A DNA stretch of 64,000 nt from Eriocheir sinensis (GCF_024679095.1 NC_066513.1:5366982-5430981); one strand, 5' to 3'; shown: positions 46,930-58,499, numbered from the stretch's first letter. The notes: generated from the sequence alone by a model not told the origin. Numbers and translations are program-made.

Positions 46930-46990
<61 letters not shown>
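46930..46990. repeat. (CT)n microsatellite
   Basis: About 30 CT units to the right of the TIR-bounded THAP segment. Confidence 0.95.
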
Positions 46991-46992
<2 letters not shown>

Positions 46993-47182
46993 CTCTCGTT
47001 ACATGTTTTTAGGTGATTATTTATCGTGATATGTGTAACTGTTTGTTGTTGATGTTTAGGCTCGCACTGTTACCTCCCTCGTCGGGGCCGGAGTCACCGT
47101 TGCCTGCTTCTCAAGTTGACTGAAGTTGGTAAGATAACAAAATAGCCTTTACTTAAAGTGATGTATATATGTATGGCCGAGA

Positions 47183-47228
<46 letters not shown>

Positions 47229-47653
47229 GGACATAAAACGTGTGTGGGGTTTTTGTTTCTTTGTTTTTACAATCTTAGAGTAAATTACAGTTTGTGAGCG
47301 GAGCACTAAAAAGGGAGCCACACCCGAGAGCGGAGGCGCACGTCTCGTCTCCTTGCCCCTCTTCTTTTCTGCCTTCTCTGCTGGCTTATGGTGCTGCCCG
47401 CTGGTTTTTATCTGCATCCGTTCTTCGCCGGAACTTTCAAGCTTCCGGTGTAGACTATGCAAATTCGCCGGAACTTTCAACGTTCCGGTGTCTGCGCTGC
47501 AGGTTCTAGTGTCACTCACTAAGGGCCTTAAGCAGCTACGTGTCAAATAACATCCTGTGACTTGGATCTTGAGCTGGTGTTTCGACACACATTCATACAT
47601 CCATATGCACGTACATTATGTTATATACATTAGTGCCTTACACTCTCTCGCTA
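46991..47653. other. Non-coding spacer with (CT)n and duplicated hairpin
   Basis: (CT)n occurs at 47185-47224. At about 47425-47500 two tandem units of 40 bases each contain GCCGGAACTTTCAA followed by (G/C)TTCCGGTGT, so each can fold CCGGAA against TTCCGG. No credible coding frame. Confidence 0.6.
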
Positions 47654-47735
47654 TGGCGGTGGCCTAGTTGTCAGCGTGCGGCGCTGATTGTCTGAAGATT
47701 ACCCACATGTTGCCCAGATTTCCAGTCAACCCTAT
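47654..47735 (+). mobile_element. SINE3 copy 2, partial
   Basis: GGCGGTGGCCTAGTTGTCAG, then CGTGCGGCGCTG, resembles the SINE3 head, and CAGATTTCCAGTCA resembles the body. The middle is divergent. Confidence 0.45.
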
Positions 47736-48184
47736 CTTCAGTGATTACGATCAAGAGGAGCACCGGGGGCAGCATGGGCCAGGCGAGTTATACATAAAGG
47801 CAGACACCATAAAAAAAACATTCCCCTGAACCACTAACGGGCTGGGCCGTCCAAGATGTCCATATAAGATAGCCTACCAGCGATAAAGGCAGCATCTAAA
47901 TAATAAAAATAAAGTATGTAGGAAATTTTATACCTGTTTCATGTACGAAGGCCTATTCTATGATTTATTCTTTATTCGTGGGCCAATTCGCTAATTCGTT
48001 TTTTTCTTATATGTGTCGGGAAGACTGTTTATTTCAGTTTTATTTCGTACGAGTAAGGCCAGATATTGTTTTTTCCATATGTAGGTTTATTCTACGTTAA
48101 TTTTTCATGTGCAACTTAATATATGAGACTTTTTTTCATATTTAGGCCTACGCTGTGATTTACTTTGAAAGCCTATTTAATATT
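47736..48184. other. Unassigned AT-rich spacer
   Basis: Contains CCACTAACGGGCTGGGCC (weakly like the SINE1 core) and several ATGTAGG(C/T) repeats. No gene seen. Confidence 0.4.
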
Positions 48185-48915
48185 TTAACAGAAAGGAAGA
48201 AGAAAGGAGGAGGAATAGGAAAGGAGATAAATAGGGGGAAAGAAAGGATGCAAAGAAAGGGAAGGGGAGGGGTAGGGAAGGATAAGGGTGGGAAGAGAAG
48301 GGAAGGGAAGGATAGGGAACGGAAAGGAACGGAAATGAAGGGGAAGAGAAAGGAACGGAAGGGAAGAGATAGGAAGGGAAGGAAAGGGATGAGAAGTGAA
48401 GTGAAGGGAAGGGAAGGGAAGGGGAGGGGAGAGAAGGGAAGGGAAAGAAAGAGAAGAGATGGGAAGGGGGTGGAAAATAACGGAACGGAACGGAACATAA
48501 GGAAATATAATGGAAGGGAACGGAATAGAACGGAAGGAAATGGGAGGGAAGGGAAGGGAACGGAACAGAACGGCAGGAAATGGAAGGGAAGGGAACGGAA
48601 CAGAACGGCAGGAAATGGAAGGGAAGGGAACGGAACAGAACGGAAGGAAATGGGAGGGAAGGGAAGGGAACGGAACGGAACAGAACGGAAGGAAATGGGA
48701 GGGAAGGGAAGGGAACGGAACGGAACAGAACGGCAGGAAATGGAAGGGAAGGGAACGGAACAGAACGGAAGGAAATGGGAGGGAAGGGAAGGGAACGGAA
48801 CGGAACAGAACGGAAGGAAATGGAAGGGAAGGAAAGGAAAGGGAATGGTAAGAGCATCTGAGATAACTGAGGAGGAGATGAAAAAAGTGGAGGGGAAAAC
48901 AAAGAAAAGGGAAAG

Positions 48916-48997
<82 letters not shown>

Positions 48998-49300
48998 TTT
49001 TTATCTTCCCTTTTTCACTTCCATTGATTTCCCTTTCCTGTCTCTCTATTCCCTTCCCTTCCTTTCTTTTCCCTTCCCCTTTCTTCCTTTTCTTCCCTTT
49101 TCCTTCTCTTCCCTTTCCTCTCTCTATTTTCACCCCTTTCTTTATTTTCCCTCTTCTTCTCCTTTCCTTCCCTTTTCCCCTTCCCTTTACTCCTTTTTCA
49201 ATCTTCTCTATCTGCTCTCCCTTCCCTCTCTATCCTCTCCATTATCTTTTCTTCCATTTTTCTCTTCCCTTCTCTTCCCTTTTCGTTCTTTTCCTACCTA
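48185..49300. repeat. Purine minisatellite, (GA)n, then pyrimidine tract
   Basis: 48185-48915 is G/A-rich with a repeating ~35-55-base unit built from GGAACGGAACAGAACGG and AGGAAATGGGAGGGAAGGG. (GA)n follows at 48917-48993, then CTTTCC-rich sequence of opposite strand composition to about 49290. Glu/Gly/Arg-rich frames are artefacts. Confidence 0.92.
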
Positions 49301-49358
49301 CACACACACACCTCATACCGCCACTTCCACGGTCCATTGGCTACATCTAACAATTTTG

Positions 49359-50083
49359 GAGTAGGTAGGAATACACCTACCGAACGGGCGCAAGCCACTC
49401 CCGGTGAGGTATATATGGGAAGCGAGGAGGGTGCTGAAGCCCTCCAATGACCCTTCCCATTACCTCATTAACCGTTTCCCTATTGTCTCATCTACACCAG
49501 AGAGTAGTTCAGCATGCTCTCTAAAGACAGATCCTCTCTCTATCCACACCACACTACATTCACACAACACTCACACCTTTTCCCAAATTTCAAAGTTCAA
49601 AATGGCGTTCAACAACAGTGCCTCGGAGTCCCCGCCTTGGGGGGGGGGGGGTACCACAAATTCCCCCAGGGAGGACTCCCCTTCTGGCTGCCGACCTGAG
49701 AGGTGTCTTGATAACTTATCGAACCTTTTTCTTATCAATTTCTGCAACATTCGCGGTCTTCGTTCTAATTTTCATTCTGTGGAACACCATCTCTCCTCTT
49801 TTAAACGTCACCTTCTCTTCCTCACCGAAACACAGGTTTCTGAGGCTACTGACAGCAATCTCTGCTATGTTCCCTCATACTATCTCTATCCTCAATTTCA
49901 ATCCAAAGCTGGATGTTGCGCCTACATACGCAACGACATCACTTGCTCTCGTGCCCACGACCTTGACTCTTCTGTATTTTCCACCATCTGGCTAAGACTT
50001 CATTCTCATTCTATTACTAAATACATCTGTGCTGTTTATCTTTCACCTAATTCTACTAACTATGTAAAATTCTTTGACTACCT
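49359..50083 (+). mobile_element. LINE-B copy B8, 5' part (complete 5' end, EN N-terminus)
   Basis: It starts GAGTAGGTAGGAATACACC, the same as B1, with a ~240-base 5' UTR. The ORF starts at ATG 49602 (MAFNNSASESPPWGGGG, after which the endonuclease begins at FLINFCNIRGLRSNF). Signature blocks are FLTETQVSEATD, CCAYIRNDITCS and TIWLRLHSHSI. There is no gag-like ORF1 upstream. Coding is cut at FFDYL (50083) by a TIR element and resumes at 54289. Confidence 0.92.
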
Positions 50084-51168
50084 GGGCCCAGATTCACTAA
50101 CGCCTCGCAGATACGACAATCTTAAGTGGATCCAATATGGCGGAAATAAGAATGTCGTATCTTGCGATTCACAAAAAAATCTTAAGTCCGCCATGTTTAG
50201 ATTTTCCTGCCTTAACGCTGTTTCACACTCCCGCCGACAGACGGCGTTGTGTGTTGTTGACATATTTCGTTCAACCAATGGCAGCGCTCGATACATACGT
50301 ACTCTAGAGACAGTAGCCAATCACAGGAACCTCAACACCAGTGCAGCACGTGGCCCGTGACAGAGGCAGGCGCTGCCTGTGACAGAGGCAGACGATGTTG
50401 TCTGCCCCACCGGGGATACGAAGATGAAGTGAGGAAGTTCAGGTAAGCCAATCACTTGTCATGTGGAGAGTCAGCTTGGTATATTGTTGCTAAAACGTGC
50501 TAGTGAGTGAAACATTTTTGTTAACCTGCATGAAGGTATCCTTTAGGTAACGTTATAAACGTGCTTTTCTGTCAGCTCTTAGCTTAGCTTTGTCCTCCAA
50601 GTTGTCCATGATCAGTCTCATTACCCTGTTTTGACCTCCTCTGTAGGTAACAGTGTAATATACTTGCATGCACCAAGTTATCACACCATGGAGAGGGGAA
50701 GGGATATGGGGCCACACACACCTCAGTACGTGATGTCATTTCAGTATTTTCATTGAGGTGAGGCCATTTACTGAGCAGCAGAACTTAGCAAACATATCAG
50801 TCATTAAGATTTGCCACTTCTGCCACCAGGGCACTGCTCAGAAATGTGGCTAGGATTAGGAGTGGAGCTCAGACATTGTCAGCTTCTCAGATATTGGGAA
50901 GTAGATAAAACGGCATACTTTCCAAAGAGCAGTATTATGGCTTAAAACACTGTCGCTCTACTATAAGTGCAATAACAATAAGTAAAAAGCTCTTTCATAG
51001 TGCTTGAGATAAACTAACTTCCTATTAAAACATAGATATTTTAAATTCACTATTATAACTTGGTCATTGTATTTCTTTGTTTTCTTCATTTCCACAGATT
51101 AAGTTTATTAACTATGTAAACTTTCAACTTCATTGCTTCTTAACCTTTAACTACTAGCCAGTCAATTT

Positions 51169-51170
<2 letters not shown>

Positions 51171-51236
<66 letters not shown>
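51171..51236. repeat. (CT)n microsatellite
   Basis: About 32 CT units inside the 4.2-kb TIR element. Confidence 0.95.
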
Positions 51237-51238
<2 letters not shown>

Positions 51239-51956
51239 GATCCTGGTTATGATGACCAAGCAAATAAGTTTTCTTTTACAGGAGACTGAGTGTCACCTGA
51301 AAGTGTAGTGGGTGCTACAACACCTAGCAGCCCATATGTCCCAGCAGTGGTGCAGCGTCGGACCCTTAAACTTCCAGGCAGGAGACACAAGATGGACACA
51401 AGATAAAAGATTCTGAAGAAGCAAGACCAAGCATATATTACTGGATAGTTTGCAGAAATGTGTAGATTTCCTTGAATAGTTTCAACCAGAATGACTGCAA
51501 TAGCTGGACCTTTTCAGGACTTTGTTGAATATTGCAGGGCATGAAATTCTGTATTTCTTATGCATCACTAAAGGTCTCTTTTGCTTTCTTCAAACATGTT
51601 TTGTATTTGCAATGTATTTAATTGTTTTCTATAGGAAATAACATATAAAAAGATGTTTAATAGCAGGCTGTGAAGAATTGTTCCAAATAGTACACACCAC
51701 AGGTGCTACATGCTTTACATTTTATTAAGTGTATAATAAGCTCAGCCATATTGTCCTGCAGTTAATTTTTAGAGTCAGATAATTTCTCCCCTTTTTTTAC
51801 AATTTAAGTTGTGATTGTGTTCATGTATACCAGCAGTTCTTTCTTTAATTATATTATTAAAGAAGTTGTTATTATATATATGAAGTCAGATTAAGTGACT
51901 TTCAAAAGCATTATAATTAAGTTCATTTAGCCTGTGTCACTTTCAAAGTTATACAC

Positions 51957-52262
51957 CTCCGTGGTCTAGTGGAAAGCGTGCCTGGCTTCTACTACGCAGG
52001 CCTGGGTTCGAATCCCGGCCCGGGCAGTCGGCGTGCAGCTCACTCAGCTGTTCATCCTCCCTCTCAGGCTGGTCGATGAATGGGTACCTGGGTAAATCTG
52101 GGGAAGGTAAACTGTGGTAACCCAGATATCACACTGGCCCTGTGTCCCAGGGTAATGGGGGCTCCCTTCCACCACGGTTTCAAGGGCCAATGTTACGAAG
52201 ATAAGCACCTAGGCCATGCGCTGCTACTGCGTATCCCTCCAACTTTACTACTCTTACTCTCA
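51957..52262 (+). mobile_element. SINE2 copy 2, near complete
   Basis: The head is CCTCCGTGGTCTAGTGG with B box GGTTCGAATCC (52005). The full body has CAGCTGTTCATCCTCC, ATGGGTACCTGG, GGAAGGTAAACTGTGGTAAC, GGGTAATGGGGGCTCCCTTC and AAGCACCTAGGCCATGCGCT, ending CCAACTTTACTACTC. This copy is uninterrupted and serves as the reference for reconstructing copy 1. Confidence 0.9.
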
Positions 52263-53007
52263 AAGTATATAATTGTGTTTGTGTGTATGTGAGTGTGTGT
52301 CACATCCTGGAAAGCCCAAGACTTCTCTCAAAACTCTGATGACTCGAGAAAGAGTCTGGCTTCCAGCTATATCTTGAGAGCCAATAGTCGTCGTGGAAAT
52401 TTTCTAGGTATAGTGGAATGTGTTTTGACAGTGGGCAGCGCCATTGTCTTTGAAGAACTCTACCGAGTTCTTAACGAAACACACCCATACACCAATTTGC
52501 TCGATGATTTCCTGTATTTTATTGCCAATACACTATTTAACACATTTAAATATTCAATAATGTATATATCAATGCCCACTTTTTCATTATGTTCTCAACT
52601 TGTGCCAGCAACATGTGAGTCAGTACTTTAGTAAGGTTAAGTTACATAAATGAAAAAGTGCAAATTTGAGTTAAAAACAGAAACATTATTTTCTTGTCAA
52701 TACCCAAAAAATAACTTGAATTTCAAGGTGAGAAAGATTTTTTTTATAGGCTATGGACAAAGAACCTTTATTTTCTAGCTTTAATGTTGTGCTATAAGTA
52801 GAAAATGAAGTAATTATATATTTTTCACTTAACCTTTTTGCATGAAATAAATATCAATATATATAAATATTTTGCCTCAACCTAAAATCATAAAATACTT
52901 TTTCAATTATAGTAGCTATGAAACTATGAGTGGGAATAAAACTGGATGATGAATCAAACCTTGACGGGTGTTGCTAGGTTGCAAATTTACCAGCAATAGG
53001 TTACCAG
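52263..53007. other. Unassigned interior of the 4.2-kb TIR element
   Basis: AT-rich. A 112-codon frame at 52293-52631 has no motif I recognise and begins next to the SINE2 end, so I do not call it a gene. Confidence 0.4.
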
Positions 53008-53090
53008 GTGATGGAGATGAGCACCGAGGCCACACACAGCTATGTGTATGCCCCCAACTTCACCCTACCTTTACTAGACACATCTATAAC
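53008..53090 (+). mobile_element. SINE2 3' fragment
   Basis: GATGGAGATGAGCACCGAGG, then CCACACACAGCT and GTATGCCCCCAACTTCACC, match the SINE2 3' end at 22430-22490. Confidence 0.75.
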
Positions 53091-54288
53091 ACCCAGTAAA
53101 ACTAGCATAGTAAATAGTAAATGTAATACCTTAATACAGTAAACATCATTGAGACAAGAATGAGCCATGGGATGACTAAATTACCAAAATATCCAACAAA
53201 CATATAATGCATGTTGCAAAGAATGGGTAATTGCTTAGCAGGAGCAGTCTATTTGAGATGCATATTACTTATTTCCTGTGGTATGTTATGATTCTTTTTA
53301 ATGGGAATCTGTTTAGTACCACAATAATTCAGCTATGAAAGTGCTACAGCAAATTTACCCCAGAATTCACTATAACAAGCACTGCGGCATATATTGTCCA
53401 GCTGTCTTCACTCCCAAATCTATTTACAAACCAACATACTCATTTTAACCTAGTAGATGGTAACCTAACTCTGCTAAAATTTTAACCTATAATTGCCGCT
53501 AGGGATAGTAGCCTATCGTTACAGAGGAGTAAACTGTCAACCCAAGTATGAGACTCACCAAATCAACTCTAGTACTTTCATAATAATTGTTTCCTGGCGA
53601 TAACTAACTCCACAAAAAAAGACGTGATAATTTATCCAGTAATGGATAGTTTGTGTCTGTAAAATAGGTCGCTAAAATCTGCTAAACAATGGCAAGGGGA
53701 CACCCATAAATATGTTCAGGGAGATTGGAGGGCAGAGAAAAAGACTAACCAAGATAAATGTTGGGGGTGCAGGGCCTGAAACCTCATCAACGGTAAACGG
53801 GTGGGGCCCGGCCGATCGTTGGTTGTGCTAGTGGTCTAAGGTATTACAAACTACAAATTAAGACTAAATTATTCACCGAGCATGTATGAGTACCCACATT
53901 ACCCCCTGGTGGATCTCCTGCGAGCATTGCAAGCCCTCCATATATATTATCACAAGTGTTTATAACAGGATATTTGATTCAATAGTGTAGGAGTTCACAA
54001 TCACCACATATTCAGTGAATGGTATTATATACGGTTGACACGTCCTTATAAAGCAATGTTTTGATAGCACTGTGACGTTATGTTCATTAATTTGGCAGCG
54101 GGTCTTCCTCTTCTTCTTCATTCATTCTTGTGTTGTGGAGAAAATCTGCCCTACGTACGGGTCACGATAAAGTTACGGTGCCGGAAGAGTGTCGTAACTG
54201 TTTAGTGAATAGCCCAAAGCAGCCGAAGGTTGCCTTAAGACATTTTTTGTGACTTACGAACGTCGTAACTCGTTAGTGAATCTAGGCG

Positions 54289-56870
54289 CTGAACTCTAAA
54301 GTGGAGCACATCTTGACCCACTCTCCCTTCGCTGAAATCTCCATCCTCATAGATTTCAATGTTCACCACCAGATTTGGCTTTCATCCTCTTTCACTGACC
54401 AGCCTGGTGAACAAGCCTACAACTTTGCTCTCCTCAATGACCTAGAGCAGTTGGTTCAGCGCCCTACACGTATTCCTGACCGTCTTGGAGACCGGCCCAA
54501 CATACTAGACCTCTTCCTTACCTCTAACCCTTCTGCTAACTCTGTCAAACTGTTCTCTCCGTTGGGCTTCTCCGATCACAACCTTATTTCTGTATTCTGT
54601 CCTATCGCTCCTGTACACCCTCTGGACCCACCGAAGAGGCGATGCTTCTGGCATTTTGCTTCAGCTCGGTGGGACGACCTGAGGATGTACTTTTCCGATT
54701 TCCCGTGGAATGATTAATGCTTCCAGGATAGAGAACCCTCTGTGTGTACCCAGCGCATCTCAGAGGTGATTGTCTCAGGAATGGAGGCATACATTCCACG
54801 TACATTCTCTACTCCCCATGCTAAAAAGCCTTGGTTTAATCACGCTTGTTCTCGTGCTGCCAAAGACAGAGAGGCAGCTCACAAAAGGTACCAGAGACTT
54901 CGAACTCCTGCTAACCATGACCTTTACATTTCCGCCCGGAATCGGGCCAAATATATTCTTCGACTTACCAAAAACTCCTTTATCCATAGCAAATGTCAAC
55001 ACCTTGCCTTCTCTAATTATTCCAGTGACTTCTGGCACTTAGCCAAAAATATCTCCTGCAATATCACTTCTTCCTCTTTCCCGCCTCTTCTTAACCCAGA
55101 CGGCAGCACTGCCGTATCTTCTATCTCTAAGGCTGAACTCTTCACTCAAACTTTCTGTAACAACTCCACTCTGGACGATTCTGGGCATATTCCTCTTACT
55201 CATCCCCCCTCCGACTCCTTTATGCTTGTTATTAAGATTCTTCCTAATGATGTCTTCTATGCCCTCTCTGGCCTCAACTCTCAGAAGGCTTATGGACCTG
55301 ATGGAGTGCCTCCTATTGTCCTTAAAAACTGTGCTTCCGTGCTGACACCCTGCCTGGTCAAACTCTTTCGCGTCTGCCTATCAACATCTACCTTGCCTTC
55401 CTGCTGGAAGTATGCCTTCGTACAGCCTGTGCCTAAGAAGGGTGACCGTTCCAATCCCTCAAACTACCGCCCTATAGCTTTACTTTCCTGTCTATCTAAA
55501 GCTTTTGAATCAATCCTTAACCGGAAGATTCAAAAGCACCTTTCCACTTCTAACCTTCTATCTGATCGCCAGTATGGGTTCCGCAAGGGGCGTTCTACTG
55601 GCGATTTTCTTGCTCTTTTATCTGGTTTTGGGTCATCCTCTCTTAGCCGTGTCGGTGAAAGTTTCTCTGTTGCGCTAGACATATCGAAAGCCTTCGATAG
55701 AGTCTGGCACAAGTCTTTGCTTACTAAACTGCCCTCTTTCGGATTCTATCCTTCTCTCTGTTCCTTTATCTCCAGTTTCCTTTCCGGCCGTTCTATCTCT
55801 GCTGTGGTAGACGGTCACTGTTCTTCTCATAAACCTATTAACAGTGGTGTTCCACAGGGCTCTGTCCTATCACCCACTCTCTTCAAGTTATTAATCAATG
55901 ATCTTCTTTCCATAACAAACTGTCTTATCCACTCATACGCTGATGACTCCACTCTGCATAATTCAACTTCTTTCAACAGAAGACCCTCTCAACAGGAATT
56001 TCATGACTCCAGGCTGGAGGCTGCAGAACGCTTAACCTCAGACCTTACTATCATTTCCGATTGGGGTAAAAGGAACCTTGTGTCCTTCAGGGCCTCAAAA
56101 ACCCAATTTCTCCACCTATCAACTCGGCACAATCTTCCAAACACCTATCCCCTATTCTTCGACAACACTCTGCTGTCATCATCTTCAACACTAAACATCC
56201 TCGGTCTATCCTTAACTCAAAATCTTAACTGAAAACTTCACATCTCTTCTCTCACTAAATCAGCTTCCTCGAGGTTGGGCGTTCTGTATCGTCTCCGCCA
56301 GTTCTTCTCCCCCGCACAGTTGCTATCCATATACAGGGGCATTGTCCGCCCTCGTATGGAGTATGCATCTCACGTGTGGGGGGCTCCTCTCACACAGCTC
56401 TCTTGAACAGAGTGGGGCCTAAGGCTTTTCGTCTCATCAGCTCTCCTCCTCTTACTGATAGTCCTCTACCTCTTAATTTCCGCCGCCACGTTGCCTCTCT
56501 TTCTATCTTCTATCTATATTTTCATGTTGACTGCTCTTCTGAACTTGCTAACTGCATGCCTCCCCCCCTCCCGCGGCCCCGCTCCACGCGACTTTCTACT
56601 CATGCTCATCCCTATACTGTCCAAACCCCTTAAGCAAGAGTTAACCAGCATCTTCACTCTGGAACAATCCTCCTTCTTCTGTATTTCCTCCTGCCTACGA
56701 CTTGAACTCTTTCAAGAGAAGGGTATCTGGACACCTCTCCTCCCGAAATTGACCTCTCTTCGGCCACCTCTTTTAGATTCTTTTTGTGAGCAGCGAGTAG
56801 CGGGCTTTTTTTATTATTGTTTAGTTTTTTGTGCCCTTGAGCTGTCTCCTTTGTAAAAAAAAAAAAAAAA
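54289..56870 (+). pseudogene. LINE-B copy B8, 3' part (EN C-terminus, RT, poly-A)
   Basis: Frame 54301-54717 continues the endonuclease: the GDFN block is IDFNVHH, followed by [11 protein letters not shown] and GFSDHNLIS with the catalytic SDH. A TAA at 54715 (position of Tyr in FPWNDYC) stops it. The same frame continues at 54742-56232 with the full RT ([56 protein letters not shown]) until a TGA replaces Trp in NLNWKL. The C-terminal part is then frameshifted near 56390 (GGGGGGCTCCTC) and reaches the 3' UTR and poly(A) 56855-56870. With the 5' part this is a complete ~3.3-kb element, dead through two nonsense changes and frameshifts. Confidence 0.92.
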
Positions 56871-57221
56871 TTCCCGAAGTAACATTATGACGTGGATAGG
56901 CCAATAAAAACGTTATAGCGACTAAAGAAATGGTCGTCGAATGCTCGTAGGAATGATGCTGATGGTACTGGTCTGAAGGGAATGGTCTAGGAAGGCACAG
57001 CTTGTAATGGGGATGGTAAATATTGCATCTTCAATAAATGCAAAAAAATCCTGTATATACCTTAGAATGCTCGTAGGTAACAGTTCCCGAGTTAGGGATG
57101 TTGATGGAACCAGTTTCGGGGGAATGGCCGAGGGAGGAACAGCTCGTAATGTGGACGGTGGATAACACTTCTTCATAATCAACATATGTCTCTTAGAAGC
57201 GAAAGACAGCATGCCAAGAGT
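56871..57221. other. Non-coding with degenerate ~130-base direct repeat
   Basis: AATGCTCGTAGG begins both about 56940 and about 57066. Each is followed by GATG(C/T)TGATGG(T/A)AC, GGGAATGG, GGAACAGCT(T/C)GTAATG and GGATGGTAAAT/GGACGGTGGAT, so two diverged copies lie in tandem. No gene called. Confidence 0.6.
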
Positions 57222-57362
57222 AGGTTAAGCGGTGGTTGTGGGGTTGGCGTGCGGGCGCGGCGTCTAAGAGGACATGGGTTTGCACCCCGCCCGCGGCCAC
57301 AAGCTGGGAATTTTCTGTCACCGCCGATTGGCCTAAGCCACATGCTGGCCTGAACATTACTG
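57222..57362 (+). mobile_element. SINE3 copy 3
   Basis: AAGCGGTGGTTGTGGGGTTG, then GCGTGCGGGCGCGGCGTC (head) and GGGTTTGCACCCC (B-box position), then GCGGCCACAAGCTGGGAATT, TTCTGTCACCGCCGATTGG and CCTAAGCC, match copy 1. Confidence 0.72.
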
Positions 57363-57420
57363 TACATAAACAATAACAATAACAGCTCCTTCTAGTGCAT
57401 AATGCGAAAACTAGAAAGGG

Positions 57421-57750
57421 ATTTTTTTTTCCCTTTTTTCAGGTGCTGGCTGCAGCGCTGGTAGGCTGTCTTGAGGGACTTCTTGTGCGACCCCAGCCTG
57501 TTAGTGGCGTAGGCGTATTATATTTATAGTCTTCCGTGATGTATGACTTGCTTGGCCCATGCTACCCCCTGGCGCTCCTCTTGACCAAAGTCACTGAAGT
57601 TAGGGTTGACAGAAGATCTGGGCAGCATGTGAGTGATTTTCCAGCACTCAGCAATGGTGAAAAAAATGTCACCGTGCATCGTTGGGACTCGAACCTAGGT
57701 CCAAAGGCTCACGGCAACAGCACGCTGATCACTCTGCTACCGCCTCCCCA
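57421..57750 (-). mobile_element. SINE1 copy 3, diverged
   Basis: The head on the minus strand starts GGGGAGGCGGTAGCAGAG at 57749, with B box AGGTTCGAGTCC near 57691. The body keeps CACATGCTGCCCAGA and the GGCCAAGCAAG-type region, and the poly(A) is seen as T-run 57423-57431. It is more diverged than copies 1 and 2. Confidence 0.72.
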
Positions 57751-58117
57751 TTGTAACTAAGTAGGAGGCGAAACAGGAGTGGTGAGGGAGAGTTGGAAGA
57801 GGAAGAAGGTGAGGAAGAAGAAGGGGAACACACACGGATACAAAAACAGATAGCAGACCAGCTGTAGAATTAGAAAGACTAGGAGTAAGAGGAGAAGCAG
57901 GAGGAGAGGTCAATTTCAACCTTTCCCGGGGCAGATTCACTGCATTAACACCATACGTACAACGGAAGGAGGGAACACGTTGGGAAAGGCCGTTGACTGA
58001 TGTTGATGACGATGATGTATTCCTCCGTACCGTGGATCCAGATTTCTCGGCTCATTATTCGTAGTTTTCCTTAATGAGATTGGACTTTACCTTCCTGCTG
58101 CCGCCTGTTTGTGTTAA

Positions 58118-58162
<45 letters not shown>

Positions 58163-58271
58163 ACCAACCAATAACATGCTCTCATCCATTTAATGTTTTT
58201 TTTCTTGGTTCTGTGTTGGCATTCAAATATTACTGTGTGTGGCATCCGGTTACCATTAGCGTGTTTGAACG

Positions 58272-58307
<36 letters not shown>

Positions 58308-58499
58308 TTCCAATGTACGTTTCACCATCAGTTCTTCTATTCCTTCCCTCATCCTCCCACCCCTCTCTCCTCCTCTCCCTCCTCCTCTCCCACCTCCTCC
58401 CCCTCCTCCTCCTCCTCCCTTGAGCGAACACTTAGAACCCTGAGGGATTTTTTTAGTATAAACGAGGGGGGGGAGGAGTAATGTGAGAGGACATCTAAC
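57751..58499. other. Spacer with purine-rich patch and microsatellites
   Basis: A purine-rich segment at 57765-57830, (GT)n at 58121-58161, (AC)n at 58273-58305 and CCT-rich 58345-58420. No gene is seen. Coding homology to LINE-A begins at about 58534. Confidence 0.75.

Larger units (their letters stand above)
50084..54288. mobile_element. TIR DNA element, 4.2 kb, non-autonomous or decayed, inserted in B8
   Basis: The left end GGGCCCAGATTCACTAACG and the right end on the reverse strand CGCCTAGATTCACTAACG are inverted repeats. CT flanks both ends (50082-50083, 54289-54290), consistent with a 2-base duplication. Removing it restores the LINE-B frame. TTAGTGAAT recurs in the right subterminal region (about 54209 and 54272) and CTTAAGT(G/C) in the left (about 50113 and 50181). 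A coding-like patch near 50376-50438 (CDRGRRCCLPHRGYEDEVRKF in sense frame, then GTAAGC) could be a decayed transposase exon, but no catalytic domain was found. Superfamily unresolved. Confidence 0.72.

Noticed and set aside
48155..49027. Glu/Arg/Gly-rich 290-codon frame
   Set aside because: Translation of the purine minisatellite and GA array.
51957..52030. Apparent tRNA gene with A and B boxes (also at 16552)
   Set aside because: The same body follows the head in both copies and in 3' fragments, so these are SINE2 heads, not tRNA genes.
52293..52631. 112-codon frame inside the 4.2-kb TIR element
   Set aside because: No motif, starts beside the SINE2 end, AT-rich surroundings; could be chance.
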